Source: Brevibacterium sp. p3-SID960
GTDB taxonomy: Bacteria; Actinomycetota; Actinomycetes; Actinomycetales; Brevibacteriaceae
NCBI RefSeq assembly: GCF_025144725.1
Contig: NZ_JALXKS010000058.1
Span: forward strand, 1-11,872
Length of the DNA: 11,872 nt
Direction: 5' to 3'
A program made the translations under genes and the position numbers. This document shows positions 1 through 11,872 of the stretch, in pieces. The number at the start of each line of letters is the position of its first letter. The first letter of the stretch is position 1. The notes beneath the pieces were generated by a model that saw only the letters and a list, made by a program, of their open reading frames with translations, had not been told where the DNA came from and ran no database searches.

Positions 1-5
1 ACGGA

Positions 6-293
6 TCAGTCCTGCACCCACGGTCCGAAGACCGGTGTCCACTGGCGGATCTCCACACCCTCGATGACGCCCGCCTCGGCGTAGGGATCCTGGGTGAGGA
101 CGTCCTCGACGGCCGCCTGCGACTCGGCATGCACGAGAAGCAGGGCACCGGGACGCTCCTCGTCGAATGGGCCGGCAGCCAGGATCACCTTCTCGTCGAA
201 CAGGCGGGAGAGCCACGTCCGGTGCTGCGGGCGGGTCTGCATCCGGGTTTCGGTATCAGAGCTGTAGGTGTACTGGACTGCGAAGACGGCCAT
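6..293 (-). CDS. YciI-family protein
   Basis: A complete 95-residue protein with the small alpha/beta ferredoxin-like YCII fold. What is seen: the N-terminal strand FAVQYTY, a family-typical RPQHRTWLSRL helix with His24, the AAGPF turn at about 39-43, and the DPYAEAGV motif at about 69-76, which matches the conserved D-P-[YF]-x-x-A-G of the family. His24 is at the position of the conserved His proposed as catalytic in YciI proteins. The length is normal for a stand-alone YciI domain. Start: ATG at 293-291, with an AAGGAG ribosome site (304-299) five bases upstream. The family is thought to hold small enzymes or ligand-binding proteins; the substrate is unknown and cannot be told from sequence. 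It is transcribed away from the helicase gene and shares its intergenic region. Family assignment is firm, function is open. Confidence 0.88.
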   Translation of the reverse strand: MAVFAVQYTYSSDTETRMQTRPQHRTWLSRLFDEKVILAAGPFDEERPGALLLVHAESQAAVEDVLTQDPYAEAGVIEGVEIRQWTPVFGPWVQD

Positions 294-351
294 CAGGTCT
301 CCTTGCTCGACGGGCCCGCTGTGCGGGAATAAGGCGGCGGTGATCTCTGGT

Positions 352-360
352 TAGAGTGTA
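352..360. promoter_or_regulatory. Candidate overlapping -10 elements of a divergent promoter
   Basis: On the plus strand TAGAGT (352-357) fits the actinobacterial -10 pattern TAnnnT. It would start transcription near 364, giving a leader of roughly 34 bases that contains the helicase ribosome site. On the minus strand TACACT (360-355) fits the same pattern and would start transcription near 348 toward the YciI gene. The two elements overlap by three bases. No convincing -35 is seen for either direction. This is inference from motif matches in a 104-base divergent intergenic region, and short -10 patterns arise by chance. Confidence 0.3.
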
Positions 361-397
361 CGGTAGACCGTTCCCCACACTCCCAGAGGAGACATGC

Positions 398-2926
398 GTG
401 CCGACGCTGCCTGAGATACCGAGTGACCACGCCGACCCGGACACTCTGTTCTCAGCCTTCTCCGATTACGCCGCTGAGCAGGGAATCGAACTTTACGAGG
501 TACAGGAAGAGGCCATCCTCTCCGTCCTCACCGGCGACCACACGATCGTCGCGACACCGACCGGCTCCGGCAAGTCGATGGTCGCCCTCGCTTCGCTCTT
601 CGCCGCCCTCAACACCGGCCGCCGCGCCTACTACACCGCCCCGATCAAGGCACTGGTGAGTGAGAAGTTCTTCGACCTCACCGCCGCACTGGGAGCCGAG
701 AACGTCGGCATGATCACCGGTGACTCCTCGGTCAACTCCGATGCCCCGATTATCTGCGCGACCGCTGAGATCCTGGCCAACCAGGCGCTGCGCGAAGGCG
801 CCGAACTCGACGTCGAACTCGTCGTCATGGACGAGTTCCATTACTTCGGCGACCCGCAGCGCGGCTGGGCCTGGCAGGTGCCGCTGCTGGAGATGCCGCA
901 GACCCAGTTCGTGTTCATGTCCGCCACGCTCGGCGACATGTCCCACATCAGCGCAGACCTCAGCGAACTCACCGGCCGCGACGTCACCCTCGTGACATCG
1001 GCGACCCGTCCGGTGCCGCTGGAGTACAGGTACTCGGAGGAGCCGCTGCATGAAACGCTGCGCCAGCTCATCTCCAAGGACCGTGCACCGGTCTACATCG
1101 TCTCCTTCGCCCAGGCCCAGGCCGTGACCCTGGCCGGCAACATCGTCAGCGCCAACCTGTGCTCACGTGAGGAGCGGGAGGCGATCGCCGCAGAGATCAA
1201 AGGCTTCCGCTTCTCCAAAGGGTTCGGGCAGATCCTCAAGCGCCTGCTCAGCCACGGCATCGGCGTTCACCACGCCGGCATGCTGCCCCGCTACCGCCGG
1301 CTCGTCGAACAGCTCGCCGGCGCCGGGCTGCTGCGCATCATCTCCGGCACCGACACCCTCGGCGTCGGCATCAACGTGCCCATCCGCACTGTGCTGCTGA
1401 CCGGGCTGGCGAAATTCGACGGCCGGCGCATGCGCCGGCTGACGGTGCGCGAGTTCCAGCAGATCGCCGGGCGTGCCGGGCGGGCCGGCTACGACTCCGT
1501 CGGCTACGTCGTCGCGCAGGCCCCCGAACACGTCATCGAGAACCAGAAGGCCCTCGCCAAAGCCGGCGACGATTCGAAGAAGCGGCGCAAGGTCCGCAAG
1601 CAGCAGCCGCCGACCGGATTCGTCGGCTGGTCCAAAGAGACCTTCGACCAGCTCACGACCGGCCAGCCCGAAGAGCTGCGCTCCCACATGCAGCTCAACC
1701 ATGCCACGATCCTCAACCTGCTCTCCAGGCCCGGCAGCGGCGTGCACACGATCCGCCGGTTCATCGACGCCACCCACGAGACAGCCGCGGCGAAGATCGA
1801 CCTGTACCTCAAAGCGCTCAAGATCGGGCGCGCGCTGCTGCGCTCGGACGTCATCCGCCGGGAGGTCACCGACGCCTCGGGACCGGACGGCGAACCGGAG
1901 GTGCGCTACGTCCTGCAGCGCGACCTCGGCCCCCACTTCGCACTCAACCAGCCGCTCTCGCCGTTCGCGCTGGCCGCCCTCGACCTGTTCGACCGCGACG
2001 GCGACGGCTGGGCGCTCAACGTGCTCTCGATCATCGAGGCGACCACCCCGGTGCACTTCACGATCCTCAAGGGCCAGCTCGACCGGATCAAACAGGAGGA
2101 GCTCGCTGCGCTCAAGGCCGACGGCGTCGACTACACCGAGCGGATGGCGATCCTCGACGAGCTGACCTACCCGCAGCCCAACGCCGAGATCCTCGAAACC
2201 GCCTTCGACGCCTATGCCGAGACCTCGCCCTGGGTGCGCGAGGTCGGGCTCGAACCCAAGGCGGTCGTCGCCGACATGATCGAGCAGTCGATGAACTTCT
2301 CGCAGTTCGTCGCCTACTACCGGCTCGCCCGGGTCGAAGGCGGACTGCTGCGCTACCTCATGGACGTCTACCGGGCACTCGTGCAGAACGTGCCCGCCGA
2401 CGCCGTCGACGAGCGCCTGCAGGAGATCATCGACTGGCTCGGCGAGCTCATCGCCCGCGTCGACTCCAGCCTCGTCGAGGAATGGGAAGCCCTGCGCACC
2501 GCGGGCGGGGGAGACGAGGACGAACCGGCGCTGCTGCCGGCCGCCGCACAGACGCTCAGCTCCGACCGCAGACGGTTCACCTCGCTGATCCGCAATACGA
2601 TGTTCCACCGGGTGCTGCTGGCCGAACGCGCCGCCTACGACCACCTCGGCGAACTCGACGCTGACTCCGGCTGGGATGCCAAGGCGTGGGAGAACGCGAT
2701 CGAGGACTTCTACGAGGAGTACGGCGATCTGCGCATCGATGGCGACGCCCGGAGTTCTGCCTATGTGCAGATCACCGAAGGCGAGGAGGAGTGGAGAGTC
2801 CGGCAGATCCTCGCCGACCCCGACGGCGACCGCGACTGGGCGATCACCGCCCGCGTCGACGTGGCCGCCAGCGACAGCGCCGGCGAAGTCGTCGTCGAGA
2901 TCCTCGACGTCGGCCCGATGCGCTGA
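398..2926 (+). CDS. Ski2-like DEAD/DEAH-box helicase with DUF3516-type C-terminus
   Basis: An 842-residue superfamily 2 ATP-dependent helicase. Visible motifs: Walker [10 protein letters not shown] (about 52-60), motif II DEFH (145-148), motif III SAT (175-177), HHAGMLP (291-297), TDTLGVGIN (318-326) and motif [12 protein letters not shown] (355-364). The stretch RTV..(9)..FDG..(5)..LT..EF.Q.AGRAG is typical of the Ski2/Mtr4/HelY group. After a basic linker ([12 protein letters not shown], about 394-405) the last 435 or so residues do not look like the usual Ski2 C-terminal domains; they resemble the DUF3516 region found behind helicase domains in actinobacteria (from memory, not searched). 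Start: GTG at 398 is preferred because GAGGAG (386-391) lies six bases upstream. An in-frame GTG at 356 overlaps the putative -10 and lacks a ribosome site. Predicted cytoplasmic, unwinding RNA or DNA; the natural substrate is unknown. It ends 38 bases before uvrA. Confidence 0.9.
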   Translation: MPTLPEIPSDHADPDTLFSAFSDYAAEQGIELYEVQEEAILSVLTGDHTIVATPTGSGKSMVALASLFAALNTGRRAYYTAPIKALVSEKFFDLTAALGAENVGMITGDSSVNSDAPIICATAEILANQALREGAELDVELVVMDEFHYFGDPQRGWAWQVPLLEMPQTQFVFMSATLGDMSHISADLSELTGRDVTLVTSATRPVPLEYRYSEEPLHETLRQLISKDRAPVYIVSFAQAQAVTLAGNIVSANLCSREEREAIAAEIKGFRFSKGFGQILKRLLSHGIGVHHAGMLPRYRRLVEQLAGAGLLRIISGTDTLGVGINVPIRTVLLTGLAKFDGRRMRRLTVREFQQIAGRAGRAGYDSVGYVVAQAPEHVIENQKALAKAGDDSKKRRKVRKQQPPTGFVGWSKETFDQLTTGQPEELRSHMQLNHATILNLLSRPGSGVHTIRRFIDATHETAAAKIDLYLKALKIGRALLRSDVIRREVTDASGPDGEPEVRYVLQRDLGPHFALNQPLSPFALAALDLFDRDGDGWALNVLSIIEATTPVHFTILKGQLDRIKQEELAALKADGVDYTERMAILDELTYPQPNAEILETAFDAYAETSPWVREVGLEPKAVVADMIEQSMNFSQFVAYYRLARVEGGLLRYLMDVYRALVQNVPADAVDERLQEIIDWLGELIARVDSSLVEEWEALRTAGGGDEDEPALLPAAAQTLSSDRRRFTSLIRNTMFHRVLLAERAAYDHLGELDADSGWDAKAWENAIEDFYEEYGDLRIDGDARSSAYVQITEGEEEWRVRQILADPDGDRDWAITARVDVAASDSAGEVVVEILDVGPMR

Positions 2927-2934
2927 AATCACCG

Positions 2935-2957
2935 ATGTCAGTGAAGGGAACTAAAGT
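2935..2957 (+). promoter_or_regulatory. PafBC-type DNA-damage promoter (RecA-NDp motif) of uvrA
   Basis: The sequence ATGTCAGTG (2935-2943), then exactly eight bases, then TAAAGT (2952-2957) matches the motif tTGTCRGTG-N8-TAnnnT in all but the first, weakly conserved base. In mycobacteria this motif marks LexA-independent DNA-damage promoters activated by PafBC, including those of many repair genes. Seven bases lie between the -10 and the GTG at 2965, so transcription would begin at the start codon and give a leaderless mRNA. There is no -35-like hexamer, as expected for an activator-dependent promoter. It lies directly behind the helicase stop codon. The match is seen; control by a PafBC homologue in this organism is inferred. 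Confidence 0.78.
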
Positions 2958-2964
2958 ACACACT

Positions 2965-5847
<2,883 letters not shown>

Positions 5848-5849
5848 CC

Positions 5850-7766
5850 GTGGATCCGAGCACGTACCGCCCGGCGACAGGTGAGATCCCCACCCAGCCC
5901 GGCGTCTACCGCTTCCGCGACGCCGACCGGCGGGTCATCTACGTCGGCAAGGCGAAGAACCTACGCGCCAGGCTCAACTCGTACTTCGGCAACCCAGCCG
6001 CGCTTATGCAGCGGACCTTCACGATGGTCCACACCGCAGCCTCGGTCGACTGGACCGTCGTCAACAACGAAGTCGAGGCGTTGCAGCTGGAATGGACGTG
6101 GATCCGGGAGTTCCGCCCGCGATTCAACGTCATGTTCCGCGACGACAAGTCGTATCCGTACCTGGCGATCACGATGCAGGACGAATACCCGCGCGCCTTC
6201 GTCACCCGCGGCAGCCGCAAGAAGGGCGTCACCTACTTCGGTCCCTTCACCCAGGTGTGGGCGATCAAGGAGACCCTCGACCTGCTGCTCAAAGCCTGGC
6301 CGGTGCGCACCTGCACCGCCGGAGTGTTCCGCCGTGCCCGGCAGACCGACCGACCCTGCCTGCTCGGCTACATCGACAAATGCGCCGCCCCCTGCGTCGG
6401 CCGGGTGACACCGGAGGAGCACAGGCAGCTGGCCCGCAACATCGCCGACTTCATGCGGGGCAACACCGGTCAGTTCATCTCCAGCCGACAGCGCGAGATG
6501 GCCGACGCCGCACAGAACCTCGACTACGAGCGCGCTGCCGAGCTGCGTGACGAGATCCAGGCGCTTGAGAAGGTCCTCGACAAGAGCGCCGTGGTGCTGT
6601 CGCAGAATGTCGACGTCGACGTCTTCTCCATGGTCGTCGAGGAGCTGGAGGCCTCGGTGCAGGTGTTCCATGTGCGCGGCGGCCGCATCCGCGGCCAGCG
6701 CGGCTGGATCATCGAACGCCTCCAGGACCTCACGCCTGCGGAGCTGACACTCGACTACCTGCGACAGGCTTACAGCGGCATGGATGCCGACGCGATCCCC
6801 AAGGAGATCCTGCTCGACACCCTGCCCAGCGACGTCGAGCTGGCCACGGCCTGGCTGAGCGAGCAGCGCGGAACGAAAGTCGAACTGCGGGTCCCGCAGC
6901 GCGGGGAGAAGAAAGCTGTGCTCGACACCGTGCACAAGAACGCCGAGCAGGCGCTCATGCGGCACAAGATGCAGCGTGCCTCCGACCTCACCACCCGCAG
7001 CGAAGCGCTGAGCGAGATCCAGCAGACGCTGAACCTGCCGGAGCCGCCGCTGCGCATCGAATGCATCGACAACTCCCACATGTCGGGTCAGAACGTCGTC
7101 GGCTCGCTCGTCGTATTCGAAGACGGCCTGGCCAAGAAACGCGACTACCGGCGGTTCTCCATCAGCGGTGATGCCGCGCGGGACGACACCTCGGCGATGT
7201 ACGACGTCGTCTCCCGGCGCTTCTCCCGCTACCTCGAGAGCCTCGTCGAGGACGAACCCGACGAGCGATTCGGCTACCGGCCCAGCCTGCTCGTCGTCGA
7301 CGGTGCGCTGCCGCAGGTCAACGCCGCCGTGCAGGCGCTGAATGATCTCGGCATCACCGACATCTCCGTCGTCGGCCTGGCGAAGCGACTCGAAGAGGTG
7401 TGGGTGCCCGGTGATGAGTTCCCGGTCATCCTCCCGCGTGGCTCGGAGGGCCTCTTCATGCTCCAGCGCATCCGCGACGAGGCCCACCGCTTCGCCATCC
7501 GCTACCACCAGCAGAAGCGCACCCGAGCCCAGCGCTCATCGGCCCTCGACGGCATCCCCGGGCTCGGGGCGGCCAAGCAGAAGGCGCTGCTTAAGCACTT
7601 CGGCTCCGTTAAGCGGATCCGGGCCGCCGCGGTCGACGATCTCACCGCTGCCCCAGGCATCGGTCCTGCCCTGGCGGAGAAGATCCACCGGACACTGAGC
7701 CCAGCAGCAGAATCCGATACTGTTGAGGCAGATGAGACCACTGCAGAAGGGACTGCCGATGACTGA
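5850..7766 (+). CDS. uvrC: UvrABC excinuclease subunit C
   Basis: A 638-residue dual-incision nuclease that cuts both sides of a lesion in the UvrB-DNA complex. Domains in order: an N-terminal GIY-YIG nuclease (about 14-95, with Y20, Y31, R41, E81 and N93 at the catalytic positions); four cysteines C155, C170, C178 and C182, spaced like those that bind an iron-sulfur cluster in E. coli UvrC; a UVR motif for UvrB contact (about 210-245); a C-terminal RNase H-like nuclease with D407 (CIDNSH), D484 (VVDG) and H546 (DEAHRF); and tandem helix-hairpin-helix motifs (about 564-617). The last 20 or so residues are an acidic tail whose coding sequence holds the rapZ ribosome site. Start: GTG 5850, two bases after the uvrA stop and without a clear Shine-Dalgarno sequence, suggesting translational coupling to uvrA. 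All key residues are intact. Confidence 0.96.
   Translation: MDPSTYRPATGEIPTQPGVYRFRDADRRVIYVGKAKNLRARLNSYFGNPAALMQRTFTMVHTAASVDWTVVNNEVEALQLEWTWIREFRPRFNVMFRDDKSYPYLAITMQDEYPRAFVTRGSRKKGVTYFGPFTQVWAIKETLDLLLKAWPVRTCTAGVFRRARQTDRPCLLGYIDKCAAPCVGRVTPEEHRQLARNIADFMRGNTGQFISSRQREMADAAQNLDYERAAELRDEIQALEKVLDKSAVVLSQNVDVDVFSMVVEELEASVQVFHVRGGRIRGQRGWIIERLQDLTPAELTLDYLRQAYSGMDADAIPKEILLDTLPSDVELATAWLSEQRGTKVELRVPQRGEKKAVLDTVHKNAEQALMRHKMQRASDLTTRSEALSEIQQTLNLPEPPLRIECIDNSHMSGQNVVGSLVVFEDGLAKKRDYRRFSISGDAARDDTSAMYDVVSRRFSRYLESLVEDEPDERFGYRPSLLVVDGALPQVNAAVQALNDLGITDISVVGLAKRLEEVWVPGDEFPVILPRGSEGLFMLQRIRDEAHRFAIRYHQQKRTRAQRSSALDGIPGLGAAKQKALLKHFGSVKRIRAAAVDDLTAAPGIGPALAEKIHRTLSPAAESDTVEADETTAEGTADD
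7745..7752 (+). promoter_or_regulatory. Ribosome binding site of rapZ
   Basis: AGAAGGGA lies inside the end of uvrC, with six bases between it and the ATG at 7759. It decides the rapZ start against an in-frame TTG at 7723, which would add twelve residues and has no such site. Confidence 0.75.
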
Positions 7767-8664
7767 CGCCTCATCACCGGTTGCCATCGAGGGCACCGGC
7801 GACGACGTCGAGGTGCTGCTGCTGACCGGAATGTCCGGAGCCGGCCGTTCGACGGCGGCCAACGCCCTTGAGGACATGGACTGGTATGTCGTCGACAACC
7901 TGCCGCTGCAGATGATCCCGCCGCTGGTCGAACTCGTCGCCCGCGCCGACGGCTCTCTGCCGAAGGTCGCAGTCGTCACCGATGTGCGCACCCGGCAGAT
8001 GTTCTCCGAACTCAAGCAGACGCTGAGCGCCTACCGCTCCCAGGGCCTCAACATCAAGGTGCTGTTCCTCGACGCCTCCGATGACGCCCTCGTGCGGCGC
8101 TTCGAGTCCGTGCGCCGCCCCCATCCTCTGCAGGGCGAGGGAACCCTCATCGACGGCATCTCCGAAGAGCGCACGGCGCTCGCTCCGCTGCGCGACCAGT
8201 CAGACATCCTCATCGACACTAGCGATCTCAACGTCCACCAGCTGCGGGCGCAGGTGCACTCCCTGCTGAGCGGCACCGACGATCACCGACTGCACATCAC
8301 TGTGCAGAGCTTCGGCTTCAAATACGGCGTGCCCGTCGATGCCGACCATATGGCCGATGTGCGCTTCCTTCCCAACCCGTACTGGATTCCGCAGCTGCGC
8401 GGCCAGAACGGCACCGACGCACCTGTGCGCGACTACGTGCTGGCGCAGAACGGCGCCCTCGCCTTCGTCGACCGCTACCTCGGCGCGCTCGACGTCGTCA
8501 TCGAAGGCTATGAACACGAGAATCGATCGCATATGACGATCGCCCTCGGCTGCACAGGCGGCAAGCACCGCTCCGTGGCCATGAGCGAGGAACTCGGCCG
8601 CCGGCTGGCCGAGCGCACGACCGCATCGGTGACCGTGCGCCACCGCGACCTGGGACGCGAGTAG
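7759..8664 (+). CDS. rapZ: RapZ/YvcJ-family nucleotide-binding protein
   Basis: A 301-residue P-loop protein of the RapZ (YvcJ) family. The N-terminal half has Walker A GMSGAGRST (24-32), the conserved WYVVDNLP (42-49) and a Walker B-like VAVVTDVR (70-77). The C-terminal half has the family motifs SFGFKYGVP (184-192), DVRFLPNPYW (200-209) and GCTGGKHRS (264-272). Arg replaces the usual Walker A Lys; from memory this is common in actinobacterial members, so it is not taken as damage. In E. coli RapZ binds the small RNA GlmZ and controls glucosamine-6-phosphate synthase; B. subtilis YvcJ hydrolyses ATP and GTP. Whether the actinobacterial protein binds RNA is not known from this sequence. The ATG at 7759 overlaps the uvrC stop by eight bases and has a good ribosome site, so translation is probably coupled. 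Confidence 0.95.
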   Translation: MTDASSPVAIEGTGDDVEVLLLTGMSGAGRSTAANALEDMDWYVVDNLPLQMIPPLVELVARADGSLPKVAVVTDVRTRQMFSELKQTLSAYRSQGLNIKVLFLDASDDALVRRFESVRRPHPLQGEGTLIDGISEERTALAPLRDQSDILIDTSDLNVHQLRAQVHSLLSGTDDHRLHITVQSFGFKYGVPVDADHMADVRFLPNPYWIPQLRGQNGTDAPVRDYVLAQNGALAFVDRYLGALDVVIEGYEHENRSHMTIALGCTGGKHRSVAMSEELGRRLAERTTASVTVRHRDLGRE

Positions 8665-9738
8665 ATGAGTCAGCACGCAGAATTCTCCCGCCCCGACTCG
8701 CGCAGCGACAGCCCCAGCGCCCACCGCCTCCACACCGAAGAGCTGCCGTTCGTCATGGCCGCGCGCCAGCGGCGCAGCACCGGCGGCCCACAGGTCGTCT
8801 CCTTCGGCGGCGGCCACGGGCTCTACGCTGCGCTGCGCGCTTTCCGGCTGCTGACGGAGAACCTCACCGCCGTCGTCACCGTGGCCGACGACGGCGGTTC
8901 GTCCGGTCGCCTGCGCCAAGAGCTCGGCGGCCTGCCGCCCGGTGACCTGCGCATGGCACTGGCCGCGCTGTGCGACGACGGCGAATGGGGCCGAGTCTGG
9001 CGCGATGTCATTCAGAGCCGGTTCTCCTCCGACGGCCCGCTGCACGACCACTCGGTCGGCAATCTCCTCATCTCCGCTCTCTGGCAGCTCCTCGGAGACC
9101 ACGTCGAAGGCCTCGACTGGATGGCGCGCCTGCTGCGCGCCCACGGCCGCGTGTTGCCGATGTCGTCGCTGCCGCTGCGTATCGAAGGCGACGTCCAGTT
9201 CGCCCCCGATGCCGCGCCCGAGGTGGTGCAGGGTCAGTCGGCCCTGGCGGCAACGGACGGGCACCTGCGCGAAGTGCGGCTCGTGCCGCACAACCCGCCC
9301 GCCCGCGCTGAGACGATCGACGCCGTGCGGGCAGCCGAGATCCTCAACCTCGGTCCCGGCTCCTGGTATACCTCCGTCATGCCCCACCTGCTCGTCCCGG
9401 ATCTCGCTGAGGCGATCTTCGCCTCAGATGCACTGCGCACCCTGACCCTCAACCTGCCCGGTGCGAAAGCCGAGACCCGCGATTTGAGCCTGTGCGATCA
9501 CCTCGAATCACTGCACTCGCACGCCCCGCGGCTGCGCTTCGACTATGTTCTCGTCGACGAGGACGCCGCCCGGGCCGAACCGGAACTCGAAGCTAAAGCA
9601 CAGCGCCTCTTCGCGGCGCGGCTGTGGACCCGGTCGCTGCGCGGACGCAAGCAGAGCCAGCACGACAGCCTCAAGCTCGCCGCCTGCTATCGCGACGTGC
9701 TGCTTGACGCTGGCATCACCGTCGACGAACAGTGGTGA
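8665..9738 (+). CDS. yvcK: YvcK/CofD-like gluconeogenesis and cell-shape factor
   Basis: A 357-residue member of the YvcK (CuvA) family, which shares the CofD (2-phospho-L-lactate transferase) fold. Seen motifs: [14 protein letters not shown] (45-58), [14 protein letters not shown] (71-84), [13 protein letters not shown] (91-103), [12 protein letters not shown] (129-140) and [11 protein letters not shown] (228-238), all diagnostic of the family. In Bacillus and mycobacteria these proteins bind UDP-sugars, are needed for growth on gluconeogenic carbon sources and affect cell shape and wall synthesis; no CofD-type transfer reaction is established for them. The ATG directly follows the rapZ TAG, with a weak GGGA nine bases upstream. 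An alternative ATG at 8755 would remove a 30-residue Ser/Asp/Arg-rich, probably disordered tail. The junction start is preferred because of the tight operon, but the N-terminus is uncertain. Confidence 0.94.
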   Translation: MSQHAEFSRPDSRSDSPSAHRLHTEELPFVMAARQRRSTGGPQVVSFGGGHGLYAALRAFRLLTENLTAVVTVADDGGSSGRLRQELGGLPPGDLRMALAALCDDGEWGRVWRDVIQSRFSSDGPLHDHSVGNLLISALWQLLGDHVEGLDWMARLLRAHGRVLPMSSLPLRIEGDVQFAPDAAPEVVQGQSALAATDGHLREVRLVPHNPPARAETIDAVRAAEILNLGPGSWYTSVMPHLLVPDLAEAIFASDALRTLTLNLPGAKAETRDLSLCDHLESLHSHAPRLRFDYVLVDEDAARAEPELEAKAQRLFAARLWTRSLRGRKQSQHDSLKLAACYRDVLLDAGITVDEQW

Positions 9739-9755
9739 GCAGCGGTGGACAATCG

Positions 9756-9761
9756 AAAGGA
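9756..9761 (+). promoter_or_regulatory. Ribosome binding site of whiA
   Basis: AAAGGA lies nine bases before the ATG at 9771. It supports that start over the in-frame GTG at 9732, which overlaps the yvcK stop and has no Shine-Dalgarno sequence. Confidence 0.65.
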
Positions 9762-9770
9762 CTCGACGCA

Positions 9771-10754
9771 ATGGCACTGACAGCACAGGTCAAGGATGAG
9801 CTCGCGCGGGTGGCCATCACCCGCATCTCGGCCCGCAAGGCCGAGGTGTCAGCGATCCTGCGCTTCACCAATGCCCTGCACCTCGTCGCCGGCTCCATCG
9901 TCATCGAATCCGAACTCGACACCAACATCGTCGCCCGTCGTCTGCGTGCAGAGATCAAGTCGCTCTTCGGCCACACCGCCGACGTCGTCGTCATCGGTGC
10001 CTCCGGCATCCGGCGCGGCAGCCGCTACCTCGTCCGCGTCGCCAACGACGGAGCCGCCCTGGCCCGCCAGACCGGGCTCATCGACGGGCGCCTGCGCCCG
10101 GTGCGCGGACTGCCCTCGGCGATCGTCAACGGCTCGCTGGCCGACGCGCAGGCCGCCTGGCGCGGCGCGTTCCTCGCTCATGGGTCGCTGACCGAACCAG
10201 GACGTTCGGCAGCTCTGGAGATCACCTGCCCCGGGCCCGAAGCGGCACTCGCGCTCGTCGGTTCGGCCCGCCGCCTCGGGATCTCCGCCAAGGCCCGCGA
10301 GGTGCGCGGGGTCGACCGGGTCGTCATCCGCGACGGCGAGGCGATCGGGGACCTGCTGACGAACATGGGTGCCGAGGCCACCCGCCTGGTGTGGGAGGAG
10401 CGGCGGATGCGCCGGGAAGTGCGCGCCACCGCCAACCGGCTGGCGAACTTCGACGACGCCAACCTGCGCCGGTCGGCCCGGGCGGCAGTCGCCTCGGGCG
10501 CACGCGTCGAACGTGCCTTCCAGATCCTCGGCGACGAGATCCCCGAGCACCTCAAATACGCCGGCGAGCTGCGGCTTAAACACAAGCAGGCGTCGCTGGA
10601 GGAGCTCGGGCAGCAGGCCGACCCGCCGATGACCAAGGACGCGATCGCCGGGCGGATCCGCCGGCTTCTCGCGACCGCGGACAAGAAGGCCGATGAGCTC
10701 GGCGTGCCCAACACCGAATCGAGCCTGACACCGGACATGCTTGAGGATGCCTGA
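9771..10754 (+). CDS. whiA: WhiA-family DNA-binding regulator
   Basis: A 327-residue WhiA, the usual family length. The N-terminal two thirds form the degenerate LAGLIDADG homing-endonuclease-like fold; the segment [10 protein letters not shown] (131-140) corresponds to one of its core helices. The C-terminal third includes [18 protein letters not shown] (222-239) and a helix-turn-helix region (about 267-303, with SLEELGQ and [12 protein letters not shown]). In Streptomyces WhiA activates sporulation septation genes together with WhiB; in non-sporulating Gram-positives it affects cell division and chromosome segregation. The N-terminus [14 protein letters not shown] matches the family start, agreeing with ATG 9771. 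It is the last gene of the run that begins at uvrA. Its stop lies 108 bases before gap, a gap that holds regulatory-looking repeats. Confidence 0.96.
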   Translation: MALTAQVKDELARVAITRISARKAEVSAILRFTNALHLVAGSIVIESELDTNIVARRLRAEIKSLFGHTADVVVIGASGIRRGSRYLVRVANDGAALARQTGLIDGRLRPVRGLPSAIVNGSLADAQAAWRGAFLAHGSLTEPGRSAALEITCPGPEAALALVGSARRLGISAKAREVRGVDRVVIRDGEAIGDLLTNMGAEATRLVWEERRMRREVRATANRLANFDDANLRRSARAAVASGARVERAFQILGDEIPEHLKYAGELRLKHKQASLEELGQQADPPMTKDAIAGRIRRLLATADKKADELGVPNTESSLTPDMLEDA

Positions 10755-10757
10755 CAC
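10724..10757 (+). repeat. Direct repeat CCTGACAC at the end of whiA
   Basis: CCTGACAC occurs at 10724-10731 and 10750-10757, with starts 26 bases apart. The second copy straddles the whiA stop codon. Both contain GACAC, the core reported for Streptomyces WhiA binding sites. Two short copies can arise by chance, so function is only a suggestion. Confidence 0.35.
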
Positions 10758-10762
10758 AGTTC

Positions 10763-10777
10763 ATGTGAACTTCACAT
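10763..10777. promoter_or_regulatory. Perfect 15-base inverted repeat, probable operator upstream of gap
   Basis: ATGTGAACTTCACAT has two perfect seven-base arms around a central C. It lies between whiA and gap, centred 25 bases before the putative gap -35 and about 60 bases before the expected transcription start, a usual place for an activator. The half-site TGTGAA recurs in direct orientation at 10805-10810, inside the gap promoter spacer, 41 bases from the first copy. It resembles a CRP/GlxR site (TGTGA-N6-TCACA) but with a three-base spacer, so a GntR-like or other regulator is as likely. A terminator is unlikely: the loop would be one base and no T-run follows. Confidence 0.55.
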
Positions 10778-10794
10778 CCGCGCCCCGCTGAGCC

Positions 10795-11867
<1,073 letters not shown>

Positions 11868-11872
11868 ACACC

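Noticed and set aside
315..327. Small hairpin CCCGC-TGT-GCGGG between the divergent genes
   Set aside because: A five-base G+C stem is expected by chance in such DNA. There is no T-run for a terminator and no second copy for an operator.
356..397. In-frame GTG at 356 as the helicase start
   Set aside because: It would overlap the putative -10 element and has no ribosome site. GTG 398 has GAGGAG six bases upstream.
1163..2932. Long open frame on the minus strand (589 codons) opposite the helicase
   Set aside because: It mirrors the helicase codon frame in G+C-rich DNA. The translation is rich in Gly, Val, Asp, Glu and Arg repeats with no recognisable motif, whereas the plus strand encodes a complete helicase.
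2686..2964. Open frame continuing upstream of uvrA into the helicase gene
   Set aside because: The translated part is Arg-rich, lies entirely over helicase coding sequence in another frame until 2926, and UvrA homology begins only after 2965.
5961..7508. Long minus-strand open frame (515 codons) opposite uvrC
   Set aside because: Shadow of uvrC: low-complexity composition, no family motif, and the plus-strand protein has all catalytic residues of UvrC.
7782..7860. Arg in place of Lys in the RapZ Walker A motif as a sign of an inactive protein
   Set aside because: All other family motifs are intact and, from memory, other actinobacterial RapZ proteins also carry Arg here.

Overview
The window is an ordinary, gene-dense stretch of chromosome from a high-G+C Gram-positive bacterium (Actinomycetota). 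The evidence is the block uvrA-uvrC-rapZ-yvcK-whiA-gap, the presence of whiA, the Ski2-like helicase with a DUF3516-type C-terminal half, the strong G/C bias in third codon positions, and an apparent leaderless GTG start preceded by an actinobacterial DNA-damage promoter. The order fits Micrococcales, perhaps a Brevibacterium-like organism, but the genus is a guess.

Layout. A short YciI-family gene (6-293) runs leftward. It diverges, across a 104-base intergenic region, from a large rightward Ski2-like helicase (398-2926). Thirty-eight bases after the helicase stop, uvrA begins (2965-5847). Its promoter carries a near-perfect match to the motif recognised in mycobacteria by the PafBC activator, placed so that transcription would start on the GTG start codon. 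Then uvrC (2-base gap), rapZ (8-base overlap), yvcK (stop and start abut) and whiA (32-base gap) follow with no visible terminator, so uvrA to whiA probably forms one transcription unit. A 108-base gap with a 15-base perfect inverted repeat and a recognisable promoter separates whiA from gap (10863-11867), which ends five bases before the window does; glycolytic genes such as pgk would be expected next but are not visible.

How the genes work together. UvrA and UvrC are two of the three parts of the UvrABC excision nuclease (uvrB is not in the window). The helicase may also act on nucleic acids under stress, but its role is not known from sequence. RapZ, YvcK and WhiA are the conserved trio linked in Gram-positives to nucleotide signalling, envelope and carbon metabolism, and cell division or sporulation control. 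GAPDH is central glycolysis. No mobile element, CRISPR array, RNA gene, toxin-antitoxin or defence system was seen, and I found no new multi-gene system. The observations most worth checking are regulatory: the damage promoter in front of uvrA and its possible read-through to whiA, the palindrome in front of gap, and an unusual cofactor-loop residue in GAPDH.
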